A stretch of 64,000 nt of DNA from Xanthomarina maritima (GTDB taxonomy: Bacteria; Bacteroidota; Bacteroidia; Flavobacteriales; Flavobacteriaceae), in contig NZ_VSFC01000043.1 of NCBI RefSeq assembly GCF_008084905.1, positions 45,652 to 109,651 on the forward strand, given 5' to 3'. Both the position numbers and the translations under genes were made by a program. The notes beneath the pieces are model-generated. The model had not been told where the DNA came from and searched no databases. It worked only from the letters and a program-made list of their open reading frames with translations. Each line of letters opens with the position of its first letter. Positions within the stretch are counted from its first letter, which is position 1. This document shows, piece by piece, positions 25,003 through 33,678 of the stretch.

Positions 25003-26025
25003 ATGAAAAAACAAGCCTTTATTTTTCTAGTTATAAATATTTTTTTTAGTTCTGTAACTTTTTCTCAACTAGTAAAGGCAGATCTTTTTTCCAATCAAAG
25101 CATCCTTCCTTTAAAATTAAGTTATTCTAATAAGGAAGTTAAAAATAGCAAAGTTGATTCTATATATTTTAAAACTATAATCACTTATAAACTGCAAGAT
25201 AATTCATGGGATTCTTTAGAGGTAGGAATTAGAAAAAGAGGTTATAGCAGATTAAGAAATTGCTATTTTGCGCCAATTAGAATGAAATTTAAAAAAGAGG
25301 ATATAAAGAACACCATTTTTGAAGATAATAAAAAATTAAAACTAGTACTTCCTTGTTTAAAAGAATCTGATAATAATGATAATGTAGTAAAAGAATTTAT
25401 TGCTTATAAAATTTACGAAATAATCTCTCCATATTACTTTAAAACACGTTTGGTAGATATTGATTACGAAGAAAATAAAGGAAGTAAAACAAAACCATTT
25501 AATTTAAAAGGTATTTTAAAGGAAGACGATAAAGATGTTGCTAAAAGATTTGATGGAAAAATATTTGAACGAGAATCAGTCAGCCCCTATGCTTTAGATT
25601 CCTTGACTTCAGTTAGAAATTCTTTTTTTAATTATTTAATAGGGAATACAGATTTTTCACAATCTCATTTACATAATGTGAAACTAATTTATATCGATAA
25701 AAGTATCGTGCCAATTTGTTATGATTTTGATATGAGTGGATTAGTAAATGCTAGTTATGCAGCAGTTTCTGAAACTGTAAATATTGAAAGCGTTACAGAT
25801 AGAACCTATAGAGGAGTAAAAAGAAACCAACTACTTTACAATCAAGTTAGAAATGAATTTTTAGGACACAAATCACAAATCTTAAAGAGTATAAATGACA
25901 CCGAAAAATATTTTGAAAGCTCTAAAGAATTCTCATCTTTAAAAACGTTTGTATTAGAATTTTTTGATGTTTTAAATAATGATGCCATGTTTAAACAACG
26001 CATAATTGACCAAGCAAGAGGTTAA
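25003..26025 (+). CDS. Secreted CotH-like (kinase-fold) protein
   Basis: The 340-residue protein has a signal peptide (about 1-21, ending TFSQ). Three segments resemble CotH-type secreted protein kinases: RKRGYSRLRNCYFAPIRMKF (57-77 region), LIGNTDFSQSHLHNVKL, and PICYDFDMSGLVN, where CotH proteins have the catalytic Asp/Asn and the metal-binding DxD. Similarity is by pattern only; the nucleotide-binding loop is not clear. It is divergent from the bestrophin-like gene and has no operon partner. If correct, it could phosphorylate secreted proteins, but this is inference. Confidence 0.55.
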   Translation: MKKQAFIFLVINIFFSSVTFSQLVKADLFSNQSILPLKLSYSNKEVKNSKVDSIYFKTIITYKLQDNSWDSLEVGIRKRGYSRLRNCYFAPIRMKFKKEDIKNTIFEDNKKLKLVLPCLKESDNNDNVVKEFIAYKIYEIISPYYFKTRLVDIDYEENKGSKTKPFNLKGILKEDDKDVAKRFDGKIFERESVSPYALDSLTSVRNSFFNYLIGNTDFSQSHLHNVKLIYIDKSIVPICYDFDMSGLVNASYAAVSETVNIESVTDRTYRGVKRNQLLYNQVRNEFLGHKSQILKSINDTEKYFESSKEFSSLKTFVLEFFDVLNNDAMFKQRIIDQARG

Positions 26026-26283
26026 TAAGTATGGCATTTCTAGCAATTTTCAAATATTTAGATAAGTAAAACCCATCTTTCGGACAATGAAATAGTTGTT
26101 TCGTCCATAACTGCTTGATATCCTGATTCATAATATTGTATCTTTAATCATCTCCAAAGCTGATCCTTATCTTAAATGGATTTAGTATCTCCATTTATTA
26201 TACAATTATTACTATAAAGTATGTCATTTTTACCATTTGCAATAGTTGCAAATAGTGCTATTAATCAATTAAATTCAAGTATT

Positions 26284-27051
26284 ATGTTTAAAAAAAGTAT
26301 CGCATCTATAATGATGCTAATTATGGTTTTAGGAGTTTCATTTGACACAGATGCACAGGAGTCAAAAGATTACACCATGTGGCAAAACGTGATGATAACT
26401 CCAGATTACACCAACCTTAAAGTGTTTGGTGAGAATATGCGAAAGCATAATGAAACATATCATAAAGATGGAAATTTCAATGCAACTGTCTTTAATATTT
26501 CAACTGGGCCAAATGCTGGAAGTATCATTTGGCAAATGGGACCTTTAATGTTTAAACACAACGATTCAAGACCTGAAGGCGCTCACGATATAGATTGGAG
26601 AGACAATGTCATGCCTTATGTTAAAAAAATTCATACTGTTGAGTATTGGTCTCAAGATGATGAATTAACAAATACAAATATGATTAGTGGGAAAATTGAA
26701 ACTTATCCTATTTTATTTGTTAGAGTTATGAAAATTAAAGATGATGGACAGTATTTAATGAAAGATTTTTTCAAAAAAGTGAGTTCAACGTTAAAATCCA
26801 TGCCTGGAGATAATCCTTGGGGATTATATTACAACGAGTTTATTCAAGGTGATATAGGAAGACATGTAGCTACTGTAAGTTTCAATAAAAACTGGGCAGA
26901 ATTTGATGAAGATGGTCCGAATTTTAAAGAAGCTTTTGAGAAGCTTCATGGAAATAATAGCTTTCAAAACTTTCTTGATACTAGAGATAATCTATTTGAT
27001 GATACCTATGATGAAATCTGGATTTACAATAAAGAATTAAGTGGAGACTAA
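26284..27051 (+). CDS. Hypothetical secreted protein
   Basis: From the ATG at 26284 the product has 255 residues with a signal peptide (MFKKSIASIMMLIMVLGVSF, cleaved near DTDAQ). I prefer this start over 26221, which would put 21 polar residues before the signal. The mature protein is rich in Trp, Asp and Asn and has no recognised domain; its two halves (about 30-130 and 140-250) could be a duplicated dimeric alpha-beta-barrel-like fold. A candidate -7 box, TATCTTTA, lies at 26139-26146. The gene ends at a good terminator and is likely monocistronic. Confidence 0.72.
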   Translation: MFKKSIASIMMLIMVLGVSFDTDAQESKDYTMWQNVMITPDYTNLKVFGENMRKHNETYHKDGNFNATVFNISTGPNAGSIIWQMGPLMFKHNDSRPEGAHDIDWRDNVMPYVKKIHTVEYWSQDDELTNTNMISGKIETYPILFVRVMKIKDDGQYLMKDFFKKVSSTLKSMPGDNPWGLYYNEFIQGDIGRHVATVSFNKNWAEFDEDGPNFKEAFEKLHGNNSFQNFLDTRDNLFDDTYDEIWIYNKELSGD

Positions 27052-27083
27052 CCAGCAAACCAACCAATTTTTATTGATAGAAT

Positions 27084-27117
27084 CCACCTTGTAAATTCAA
27101 GGTGGTTTTTATTTTTA
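27084..27117 (+). terminator. Rho-independent terminator
   Basis: An 8-bp stem (27084-27091 with 27098-27105) with a 6-nt loop is followed by a T-rich tract. It lies 33 bp after the stop of the secreted protein gene. Confidence 0.85.
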
Positions 27118-27148
27118 TTGCTTTTATTGAAATATTTAAAACATTAAG

Positions 27149-27601
27149 TTGAAAAGAAAATTAGCTTATTTTGTTTCATTATCATTTATAATTACCGATA
27201 TTTCTCACCTATTAAAACACATGAAAAACGGTTCAAATAAATATTTTGATTATAAAATTGGTGTAGCTGGAGCCATTTTTATGGGAACAATTGTTTTCTG
27301 TATTAATTATTTTTCAACAACCCTTGTTATAGAATCCCTTACTGCAGCTTTAAAGCAAGCAGCTTATACCTTTATATTTGGAGGATTTTTAATGAATGGC
27401 TGCGAATACATTGCCACTCATATTAAAAAACGAAACAAGGCAATAGGGTTGGCCATTGTTATTCCTACAGTTTTTACACTGATTCTTACTACTGTCATGC
27501 ATTTTTTAAAAGGTACACCAAAACCATTGGCATCTGTCATCCCAACATTAATGATTATTCCAGCAACTGCAGTTTGGGCTATGAGAAAAAGAAAAAAATA
27601 G
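27149..27601 (+). CDS. Hypothetical integral membrane protein
   Basis: The 150-residue protein has four hydrophobic segments (about 5-20, 40-58, 68-85 and 100-145, the last split in two) and a basic C-terminal tail (MRKRKK). The start is TTG at 27149; no ATG precedes the first hydrophobic segment. An internal ATG at residue 25 would remove part of it. It precedes the old yellow enzyme gene by 32 bp and may share its transcript. I recognise no family. Confidence 0.65.
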   Translation: MKRKLAYFVSLSFIITDISHLLKHMKNGSNKYFDYKIGVAGAIFMGTIVFCINYFSTTLVIESLTAALKQAAYTFIFGGFLMNGCEYIATHIKKRNKAIGLAIVIPTVFTLILTTVMHFLKGTPKPLASVIPTLMIIPATAVWAMRKRKK

Positions 27602-27633
27602 ATAATTATATTATGAAGAATAGTTGGTTTTAA

Positions 27634-28827
27634 ATGGATAATAAAGCAAATAACATATTAACTTCCGGGAACATTGGAAACCTTGTTTTAAAAAATAGGA
27701 TTATTAAAGCTGGTTGTTTTGAAGGCATGTCTCAAAATGGAGGTGTGACTCCAGAACTCATTGAACATCATAGAAAAATGGCAGCTGGTGGGACAGCCAT
27801 GACAACTGTTGCTTACTGTTCAGTAAGTAAGGATGGACGTGCGTATGGACATGAAATGTGGATGCGTAAAGAACTTATTCCAGAGTTAAAATCATTAACT
27901 TCTAAAATCCAAGCTGAAGCTGCTTATGCATCCATACAACTTGGACATTGTGGCTATTTTGCAAGTAAACAAGTCATTGGTAAAAGATCTTTAGGCGCTT
28001 CTTCGAAATTTAATCTCTTTAGAATGTCTATTGCTAAAAAAATGAAGGCTACAGATATTCAAGAAAAAATAACCGATTTTATAAATGCTACCTCAATGGC
28101 TATTGAAGCTGGCTTTGATGCTGTTGAAATTCATGCTGGACATGGCTATTTAATAAGTCAGTTTTTGTCTCCTTACACAAATAACCGTAAGGATGAATAT
28201 GGCGGCAGTCTAGAAAACAGATTGCGTTTTCCTCTTGAAATCATTAAAGGCATTCGAAAGAAAGTAGGAACGGATTTTCCAATTCTTATTAAAATGAATC
28301 TTTATGATGGTATCAAAGGAGGTTTAGAAATAAATGAAGCTATAGAAATAGCTAAAGCCTTTGAAACTGAAGGAGCAAGTGCGCTTATTCCAAGTAGCGG
28401 CTTTACATCTAAAACACCATTTTTAATGCTTCGCGGCAGATTGCCTATTTTCGAAATGGTTGCAAATCAATCTAGTTGGCTCATGAAACTTAGTTTAGCC
28501 TTATTTGGGAAACTAATAGTTCAAGAGTATACATATACTAGACTTTTTCATTTAAAAGAAGCTAAAAAAATAAAGACAGTAGTAAACATTCCTGTGATTT
28601 ATATTGGTGGAATTAAAACCTCTGAAGATGTTGAAGAAGCACTCCAATCTGGATTTGATTTTGTGCAAATTGGTCGCGCTTTAATTCACGATAATAATTT
28701 TGTAAATCATATTGCTCAAAATTCAAGCAATCTAAATATCTGCGATACATGTAACCGTTGTGTTGCAGCCATGGATGGAGGAGGAGTGTATTGTGTTTCT
28801 AAAGTAACTGGTAACTATGTTGAATGA
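27634..28827 (+). CDS. NADH:flavin oxidoreductase / old yellow enzyme family protein
   Basis: The 397-residue TIM-barrel enzyme has family motifs including IQLGHCG near residues 100-106, VEIHAGHGYLISQFLSP near 165-181 and NRKDEYGGSLENRLRF near 184-199, as in FMN-dependent ene-reductases. A C-terminal Cys group (Cys370, Cys373, Cys376, Cys387) resembles the 4Fe-4S motif of 2,4-dienoyl-CoA reductase and trimethylamine dehydrogenase, although spacing differs and the extra FAD/NAD domains of those enzymes are absent. It probably reduces activated C=C bonds. The electron donor is unclear. Confidence 0.9.
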   Translation: MDNKANNILTSGNIGNLVLKNRIIKAGCFEGMSQNGGVTPELIEHHRKMAAGGTAMTTVAYCSVSKDGRAYGHEMWMRKELIPELKSLTSKIQAEAAYASIQLGHCGYFASKQVIGKRSLGASSKFNLFRMSIAKKMKATDIQEKITDFINATSMAIEAGFDAVEIHAGHGYLISQFLSPYTNNRKDEYGGSLENRLRFPLEIIKGIRKKVGTDFPILIKMNLYDGIKGGLEINEAIEIAKAFETEGASALIPSSGFTSKTPFLMLRGRLPIFEMVANQSSWLMKLSLALFGKLIVQEYTYTRLFHLKEAKKIKTVVNIPVIYIGGIKTSEDVEEALQSGFDFVQIGRALIHDNNFVNHIAQNSSNLNICDTCNRCVAAMDGGGVYCVSKVTGNYVE

Positions 28828-28862
28828 TTTTTTTTTGCTTAAGTTCTTCTTGAATAAAATGT

Positions 28863-28893
28863 AAAAACCACCTTGTAAAAAGGCGGTTTTTTT
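28863..28893. terminator. Rho-independent terminator
   Basis: A 10-bp stem (28865-28874 with 28880-28889) with one A-C mismatch and a 5-nt loop is flanked by A5 and T7. It can serve both the old yellow enzyme gene and the opposing htpG gene. Confidence 0.8.
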
Positions 28894-28917
28894 AATATAA
28901 CACTTATTATGTCAAGA

Positions 28918-30801
28918 CTACTTGATCATCTCATAGCTACGTTTGATAAAGTTTGTTAATTCTTCACCTTTTAAAAGTCCTTGAGACAATCTGGCTAAGT
29001 CCAAACTTTGCGTAATTAAACGTTCTTGTTTCTTCTTCGTTTTAGTAGCTAAAATTTCGCCAACTAATTCAGAATTCGTGTTTACAACCAAGTTATACAT
29101 ATCTGGCATATTACCCATTCCAAACATACCACCTCCAGTTTGCTGCATTTCTTTCATTCTACGCATAAATTCCGGTTGCGTAATCATAAATGGGGTAGAA
29201 GTATTGTCCATAGTTTCTAATTGTACAGAGAATTTTTCTGCAGGAATCACTTCTTTTAAAATGGTTTCTAATTCTGTTTTTTGCTCATCGGTTAATTTTG
29301 AAATCTTGGTATCGTCTTTCTTAATTAAATTGTCAATATGATCTGCATCTACACGAGTAAAGGTGATATTTTCTTTAGTAGATTCCAGTTTTTGCATTAA
29401 ATGACTTATAATTGGAGAGTCTAATAATAATACTTCATATCCTTTTGCAGTAGCTGCTTCAATATAGCTATGTTGAGCATCTTCGTTAGAAGCATATAGA
29501 ATTACTAGTTTTCCATCTTTATCTGTTTGATTTGCTTTTATTTTGTTGAAAAGTTCTTCGTAGGTATAATATTTCCCATCAACCGTTGGATATAGTGCAA
29601 AAGCATCTGCCTTTTCAAAGAATTTATCTTCTGATAGCATGCCGTATTCAATCACTATTTTAATATCGTTCCATTTAGCTTCAAAATCTTCTCTATTGTT
29701 GTTGAATAAGGATTTCAGTTTATCAGCAACTTTTCTGGTAATGTAAGAAGATATCTTTTTAACTGCTCCATCAGCTTGTAGATAAGAACGAGACACATTT
29801 AATGGAATGTCTGGAGAATCTATAACACCACGTAACATGGTTAAGAATTCTGGCACAATGCCTTCTACATTATCTGTTACAAAAACCTGATTTTGATATA
29901 ATTGTATTTTATCCTTTTGAATGTTTAAATCGGTAGTCATCTTAGGGAAATACAAGATTCCAGTTAAGTTAAACGGATAATCTACATTTAAATGAATGTG
30001 AAATAAAGGTTCTTCAAATTGTGTTGGATACAATTCTCTATAGAAACTTTTATAGTTTTCGTCTTCTAAATCTGCAGGTTGTTTGGTCCATGCAGGATTA
30101 GGATTGTTGATGATGTTATCAACGGTTTCCTTTTTAGGTTTTGCGTCTTTTGGAGCATCTTCTGCTAAAGGAATAGTCACTTCTTTGGTTCCAAATTTAA
30201 TTGGAATAGGCATAAACTTGTTATACTTAGTAAGTAAACTGTTAATGCGAGCTTCTTCTAAAAACTCAGTTGAATCTTCAGCTATATGAAGAATGATTTC
30301 TGTTCCTCTTTCAGTTTTGTCATGAGGTTCTAAAGTAAATTCTGGGCTACCATCGCAAGTCCAGATAACTGCAGGTTCATCTTTAAATGATTTGGTGATG
30401 ATATCTACTTTTTCAGCAACCATAAAGGCCGAATAGAAACCAAGACCAAAATGACCGATAATTCCAGAATCTTTTCCAGAATCTTTATACTTGTCTAAAA
30501 ACTCTTCAGCGCCAGAAAAAGCAATTTGATTGATGTATTTTTCAACTTCATCAGCAGTCATCCCTATACCTTGATCGATAATATGAAGTTTTTTTCCTTT
30601 TTTATCGATTTTAATTTCAATTTGTGGATTGCCATATTCTACTTTTGCATCACCTATGCTTGTTAAGTGTTTTAATTTTAATGTCGCATCTGTAGCGTTA
30701 CTAATTAACTCACGTAAAAAGATTTCGTGATCACTATATAAGAATTTTTTTATGAGAGGGAAGATGTTTTCTACCGATACATTAATGTTTCCTTTTGTCA
30801 T
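28918..30801 (-). CDS. htpG: Chaperone HtpG (bacterial Hsp90)
   Basis: The 627-residue cytosolic protein has the Hsp90 N-terminal GHKL ATPase domain (ELISNATDATLKLKHL with the catalytic Glu and Asn, then DQGIGMT and IGHFGLGFYSAFMVA). A middle domain (PLNVSRSYLQ) and a C-terminal dimerisation domain follow. The start is taken as 30801 (MTKGNINVSVENIFP), the family's usual N-terminus. An in-frame ATG at 30819 belongs to a palindromic repeat. A Met-rich segment occurs near residue 575 (MKEMQQTGGGMFGMGNMPDM). Confidence 0.97.
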   Translation of the reverse strand: MTKGNINVSVENIFPLIKKFLYSDHEIFLRELISNATDATLKLKHLTSIGDAKVEYGNPQIEIKIDKKGKKLHIIDQGIGMTADEVEKYINQIAFSGAEEFLDKYKDSGKDSGIIGHFGLGFYSAFMVAEKVDIITKSFKDEPAVIWTCDGSPEFTLEPHDKTERGTEIILHIAEDSTEFLEEARINSLLTKYNKFMPIPIKFGTKEVTIPLAEDAPKDAKPKKETVDNIINNPNPAWTKQPADLEDENYKSFYRELYPTQFEEPLFHIHLNVDYPFNLTGILYFPKMTTDLNIQKDKIQLYQNQVFVTDNVEGIVPEFLTMLRGVIDSPDIPLNVSRSYLQADGAVKKISSYITRKVADKLKSLFNNNREDFEAKWNDIKIVIEYGMLSEDKFFEKADAFALYPTVDGKYYTYEELFNKIKANQTDKDGKLVILYASNEDAQHSYIEAATAKGYEVLLLDSPIISHLMQKLESTKENITFTRVDADHIDNLIKKDDTKISKLTDEQKTELETILKEVIPAEKFSVQLETMDNTSTPFMITQPEFMRRMKEMQQTGGGMFGMGNMPDMYNLVVNTNSELVGEILATKTKKKQERLITQSLDLARLSQGLLKGEELTNFIKRSYEMIK

Positions 30802-30805
30802 AATT

Positions 30806-30842
30806 TGTTTATTTGTCATTCCTACGTAGGAAGGAATCTTAA
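30806..30842 (-). repeat. REP-like palindrome in the htpG leader
   Basis: A perfect 14-bp palindrome (30819-30832) lies within the arrangement GATTCC...GGAATGACA read in the htpG direction. It belongs to the same dispersed family as the elements at 33530, 43611 and 43661. Its end creates a spurious in-frame ATG for htpG. Confidence 0.75.
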
Positions 30843-31036
30843 TTAATACTTATTTTATAATACTTTTAGTGTATTGTCAAAAAAAATACCAAGTATGATA
30901 ATATGACAAACTGACATTTTAAATAAATAATAAACACATTAATTAGAAATAAAAAACGTTTTAAACTGGATTGTTGATAAAATATTTTTTTAGTTAAATA
31001 AAATATTTGCTTTGGACTTGAAAAATAAAAAACACG

Positions 31037-31774
31037 TTAAGAATCTGCTCTATATTTTTTATTAGCAGTTTTATAACCTGTAGAGAACGGAATTTGTATA
31101 TGAATTACTTGGTCACTTAAATTTGGAGAGTTTCTATTAACTTCAAACCTATATAAATAACCAACTTCTATATCCATAAAATCGTTTATATGAAAACCAT
31201 AAGATAATCTAAACCTTACTTGCTCAAAACCTTCAACAGGACCTGTACCTTTATTAACTAAATTGAATCTAACTTCAGAATAACCGGTAAGGTAATTTTG
31301 TTTTTTTCCAATAGGGATATGATAATTAAATAAGTATCTGATTCGTGGAATTATACCTTCAATTCCTTGATAAAAGCGTTCTTCTAATCGAAAGTTTTGA
31401 CTTATGCTAAACTTATTAAAACTTTTTGGAAATAATACTTCTTGCCATGGCTCCCACTCATTTGATGACGTTGGTCTATAGATATATTTAAACCCAAAAT
31501 TTAATCCTATTTTTTCATTAAAATTAACTCTTCCGTTTAACTTTACTATAACTTGATTTAATTTGCTAATATCATCTTGAAATCGGGTTTCTTCCTGAAG
31601 ATTTAGAGACCATTTTTCGTTAAAATGATTGGTTAAACGCACCACATTCCAAGACTGTAAATCAGGATCAGTGTTTTGAGCATAGACTGAAGAATACATG
31701 ATAGTTAACAAAATAAAGAAAAATAGGATTCTTTTATTTTGAACAATAAGTTCTTGGTAAATATGATGTCTCAT
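31037..31774 (-). CDS. DUF2490 outer-membrane beta-barrel-like protein
   Basis: From the ATG at 31774 the protein has 245 residues, with a signal sequence (about 13-33, ending VYAQ) and alternating aromatic beta strands throughout. WSLNLQEETRFQDD, FSISQNFRLEERFYQ and RIRYLFNYHIPIGKK are typical of DUF2490 proteins, predicted outer-membrane barrels. The C-terminus does not end in the common aromatic residue. The open frame continues to a TTG at 31795, which is less likely as the start. The role is unknown. Confidence 0.82.
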   Translation of the reverse strand: MRHHIYQELIVQNKRILFFFILLTIMYSSVYAQNTDPDLQSWNVVRLTNHFNEKWSLNLQEETRFQDDISKLNQVIVKLNGRVNFNEKIGLNFGFKYIYRPTSSNEWEPWQEVLFPKSFNKFSISQNFRLEERFYQGIEGIIPRIRYLFNYHIPIGKKQNYLTGYSEVRFNLVNKGTGPVEGFEQVRFRLSYGFHINDFMDIEVGYLYRFEVNRNSPNLSDQVIHIQIPFSTGYKTANKKYRADS

Positions 31775-31941
31775 AATTTCAATCTTTTGGTACAAATCTA
31801 AAAAAAAAAAGGAAACAATAAGACTATCTATTTACTATTCAAATTTTAGATAATTTAATAATTAATATCTTTAAATAATCTAAGAAATTATAAAAGTCAA
31901 TATTGTATCTTTAATCTATAAACTTAAACAATAGAATTAGT

Positions 31942-33513
31942 GTGAAGTTAGATTATGATTATGCGATTATTGGAAGTGGTTTTGGAGGATCGGTAAGTGC
32001 TTTACGACTTTCAGAAAAAGGCTATAAAGTTCTGGTTATTGAAAAAGGAAAATGGTTTAAAGACAAAGACTTCCCTAAAACCAATTGGAATTTAAAACAA
32101 TGGCTTTGGGAACCGAAAGCAAGACTTCATGGCATTTTTAAAATAACCTTTTTAAATCATGTCACAGTTCTTTCTGGTGTTGGTGTTGGAGGTGGCTCTC
32201 TAACCTATGCGAATACCTTACCAATACCAAAAACAGAATTTTTTAAAACTGGGAGTTGGGCATGCTTAAACGATTGGGAAACCAATCTAAAGCCATATTA
32301 TGATACGGCTTATACCATGTTAGGCGCAAATACAAATCCAAAACTTTACGAATCAGATTTACTAATAAAGGACTTAGCAAAAGATATTGGAAAAGAAGCT
32401 TATTTTGAAGCCACTAAAGTAGCCGTCTATTTTGGGGAAGCTGGTAAAACAGTAGCAGATCCTTACTTTAATGGTAAAGGTCCAGATAGAACAGGTTGTG
32501 TGTTTTGTGGTGCTTGTATGACAGGTTGTAGATACAATGCTAAAAACACTTTGGATAAAAATTATCTATATCTGGCACAACAATTAGGTGCTGAAATTAT
32601 TGCTGAAAAAGAAGTTTTTAATGTATCTGTTTTGGGGAAAGATGATGGTTCAGATGGTTACAAAATAGATTATAAATCTAGTATTGGAAAAAGAAGCATT
32701 GAAAGCGTTACAGCAAAAGGAGTTATTTTTTCTGGAGGTGTCATGGGAACCGTTCCATTATTATTAAAATTGAAAGAAACCTCCTTGCCAAACTTGTCTA
32801 ATGCTGTCGGGAAAAATATTAGAACCAATAATGAGTCTTTGTTATTAGTGACATCCACAGATAAAAATCCAAAAGATTATTCCAAAGGAATAGCTATTGG
32901 TTCTATTTTGCATACTGATGAAAACAGTCATTTAGAACCAGTTCGTTATGGAGAAGGTTCTAGTTTTTCAAAAGCATTGACCATGCCAACCATTCATAAC
33001 AAATTTGCAATTTTTAGATTGTTAGGCATAATCGGATTATTTTTTAAACAGCCATCACGATTTTTTAAAACCATCTTTTCTAAAAAATATGCACAACGAA
33101 CAACTATCCTTTTATTTATGCAAACTTTAGATAGTACGCTACAAATTAAGTTAGGTAAGTTTACCAAAATGAAAACTGTTAAAGAATCTGGACCAAAACC
33201 AATTGCTTTTATTCCAGAAGCTATGGAATTAGGAAAAAAAGTTGCCAAGAAAGTGAATGGGATTCCGTATGCTAATTTTACAGATGCTTTATTAGGAACT
33301 CCAACTACAGCTCATATTTTGGGTGGAGCAGTTATGGCAAAAGACGCTTCAAGAGGAGTGATTGATAAACACAATAAGGTCTTTGGCTACAAAAACATGT
33401 TGGTTTGTGATGGCTCCATGATATCAGCAAATCCTGGGGTAAATCCATCTTTATCCATTACAGCTATTTCAGAACATGCCATGAGTCAAATAGATTCAAT
33501 TAATGTTGTTTAA
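31942..33513 (+). CDS. GMC-family FAD oxidoreductase (ChoD-like)
   Basis: The 523-residue protein has the N-terminal FAD-binding GSGFGGS at 11-17 and the GMC signature GVGVGGGSLTYANTLP near 80-94. A ferredoxin-like Cys set, C186-x2-C189-x2-C192-x3-C196 followed by YNAKNTLDKNYL, is shared with the ChoD-type subgroup related to cholesterol oxidase. The C-terminal GGAVMAKDASRGVID and VNPSLSITAISEH complete the FAD site. It probably oxidises an alcohol, substrate unknown. The start is GTG at 31942. A candidate -7 box, TATCTTTA, lies at 31906-31913. Confidence 0.9.
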   Translation: MKLDYDYAIIGSGFGGSVSALRLSEKGYKVLVIEKGKWFKDKDFPKTNWNLKQWLWEPKARLHGIFKITFLNHVTVLSGVGVGGGSLTYANTLPIPKTEFFKTGSWACLNDWETNLKPYYDTAYTMLGANTNPKLYESDLLIKDLAKDIGKEAYFEATKVAVYFGEAGKTVADPYFNGKGPDRTGCVFCGACMTGCRYNAKNTLDKNYLYLAQQLGAEIIAEKEVFNVSVLGKDDGSDGYKIDYKSSIGKRSIESVTAKGVIFSGGVMGTVPLLLKLKETSLPNLSNAVGKNIRTNNESLLLVTSTDKNPKDYSKGIAIGSILHTDENSHLEPVRYGEGSSFSKALTMPTIHNKFAIFRLLGIIGLFFKQPSRFFKTIFSKKYAQRTTILLFMQTLDSTLQIKLGKFTKMKTVKESGPKPIAFIPEAMELGKKVAKKVNGIPYANFTDALLGTPTTAHILGGAVMAKDASRGVIDKHNKVFGYKNMLVCDGSMISANPGVNPSLSITAISEHAMSQIDSINVV

Positions 33514-33529
33514 TAATAATAATTTAAAA

Positions 33530-33608
33530 TGTGTCATTCCGACAATAGGAGGAATCTATTAGAAATATTTCTAAATAGTAGATTTCTCACTGCGTTCGAA
33601 ATGACATA
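33530..33608. repeat. REP-like inverted pair
   Basis: The left unit reads GTCATTCC...GGAATCT and the right unit AGATTTCTCAC...GAAATGACA. The two are in inverted orientation about 45 bp apart, forming one palindromic element of about 80 bp between convergent genes. This matches the dispersed repeat family seen at 30806, 42682 and 43611. Confidence 0.75.
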
Positions 33609-33631
33609 CATACTCGAAAAGATATTAAAAC

Positions 33632-33660
33632 AAAAAAACCACCAATTTGGTGGTTTTTTT
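33632..33660. terminator. Bidirectional Rho-independent terminator
   Basis: Stem AAAAAAACCACCAA/TTGGTGGTTTTTTT is nearly continuous. Its A and T runs make it functional for both the GMC gene and the opposing S9 peptidase gene. Confidence 0.88.
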
Positions 33661-33678
33661 ATTCTTAAAAAGTTTTAG

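Noticed and set aside
26026..26283. Gap before the secreted protein gene as a hidden gene or RNA
   Set aside because: It has no convincing frame, hairpin or repeat; only a weak -7-like TATCTTTA at 26139-26146.
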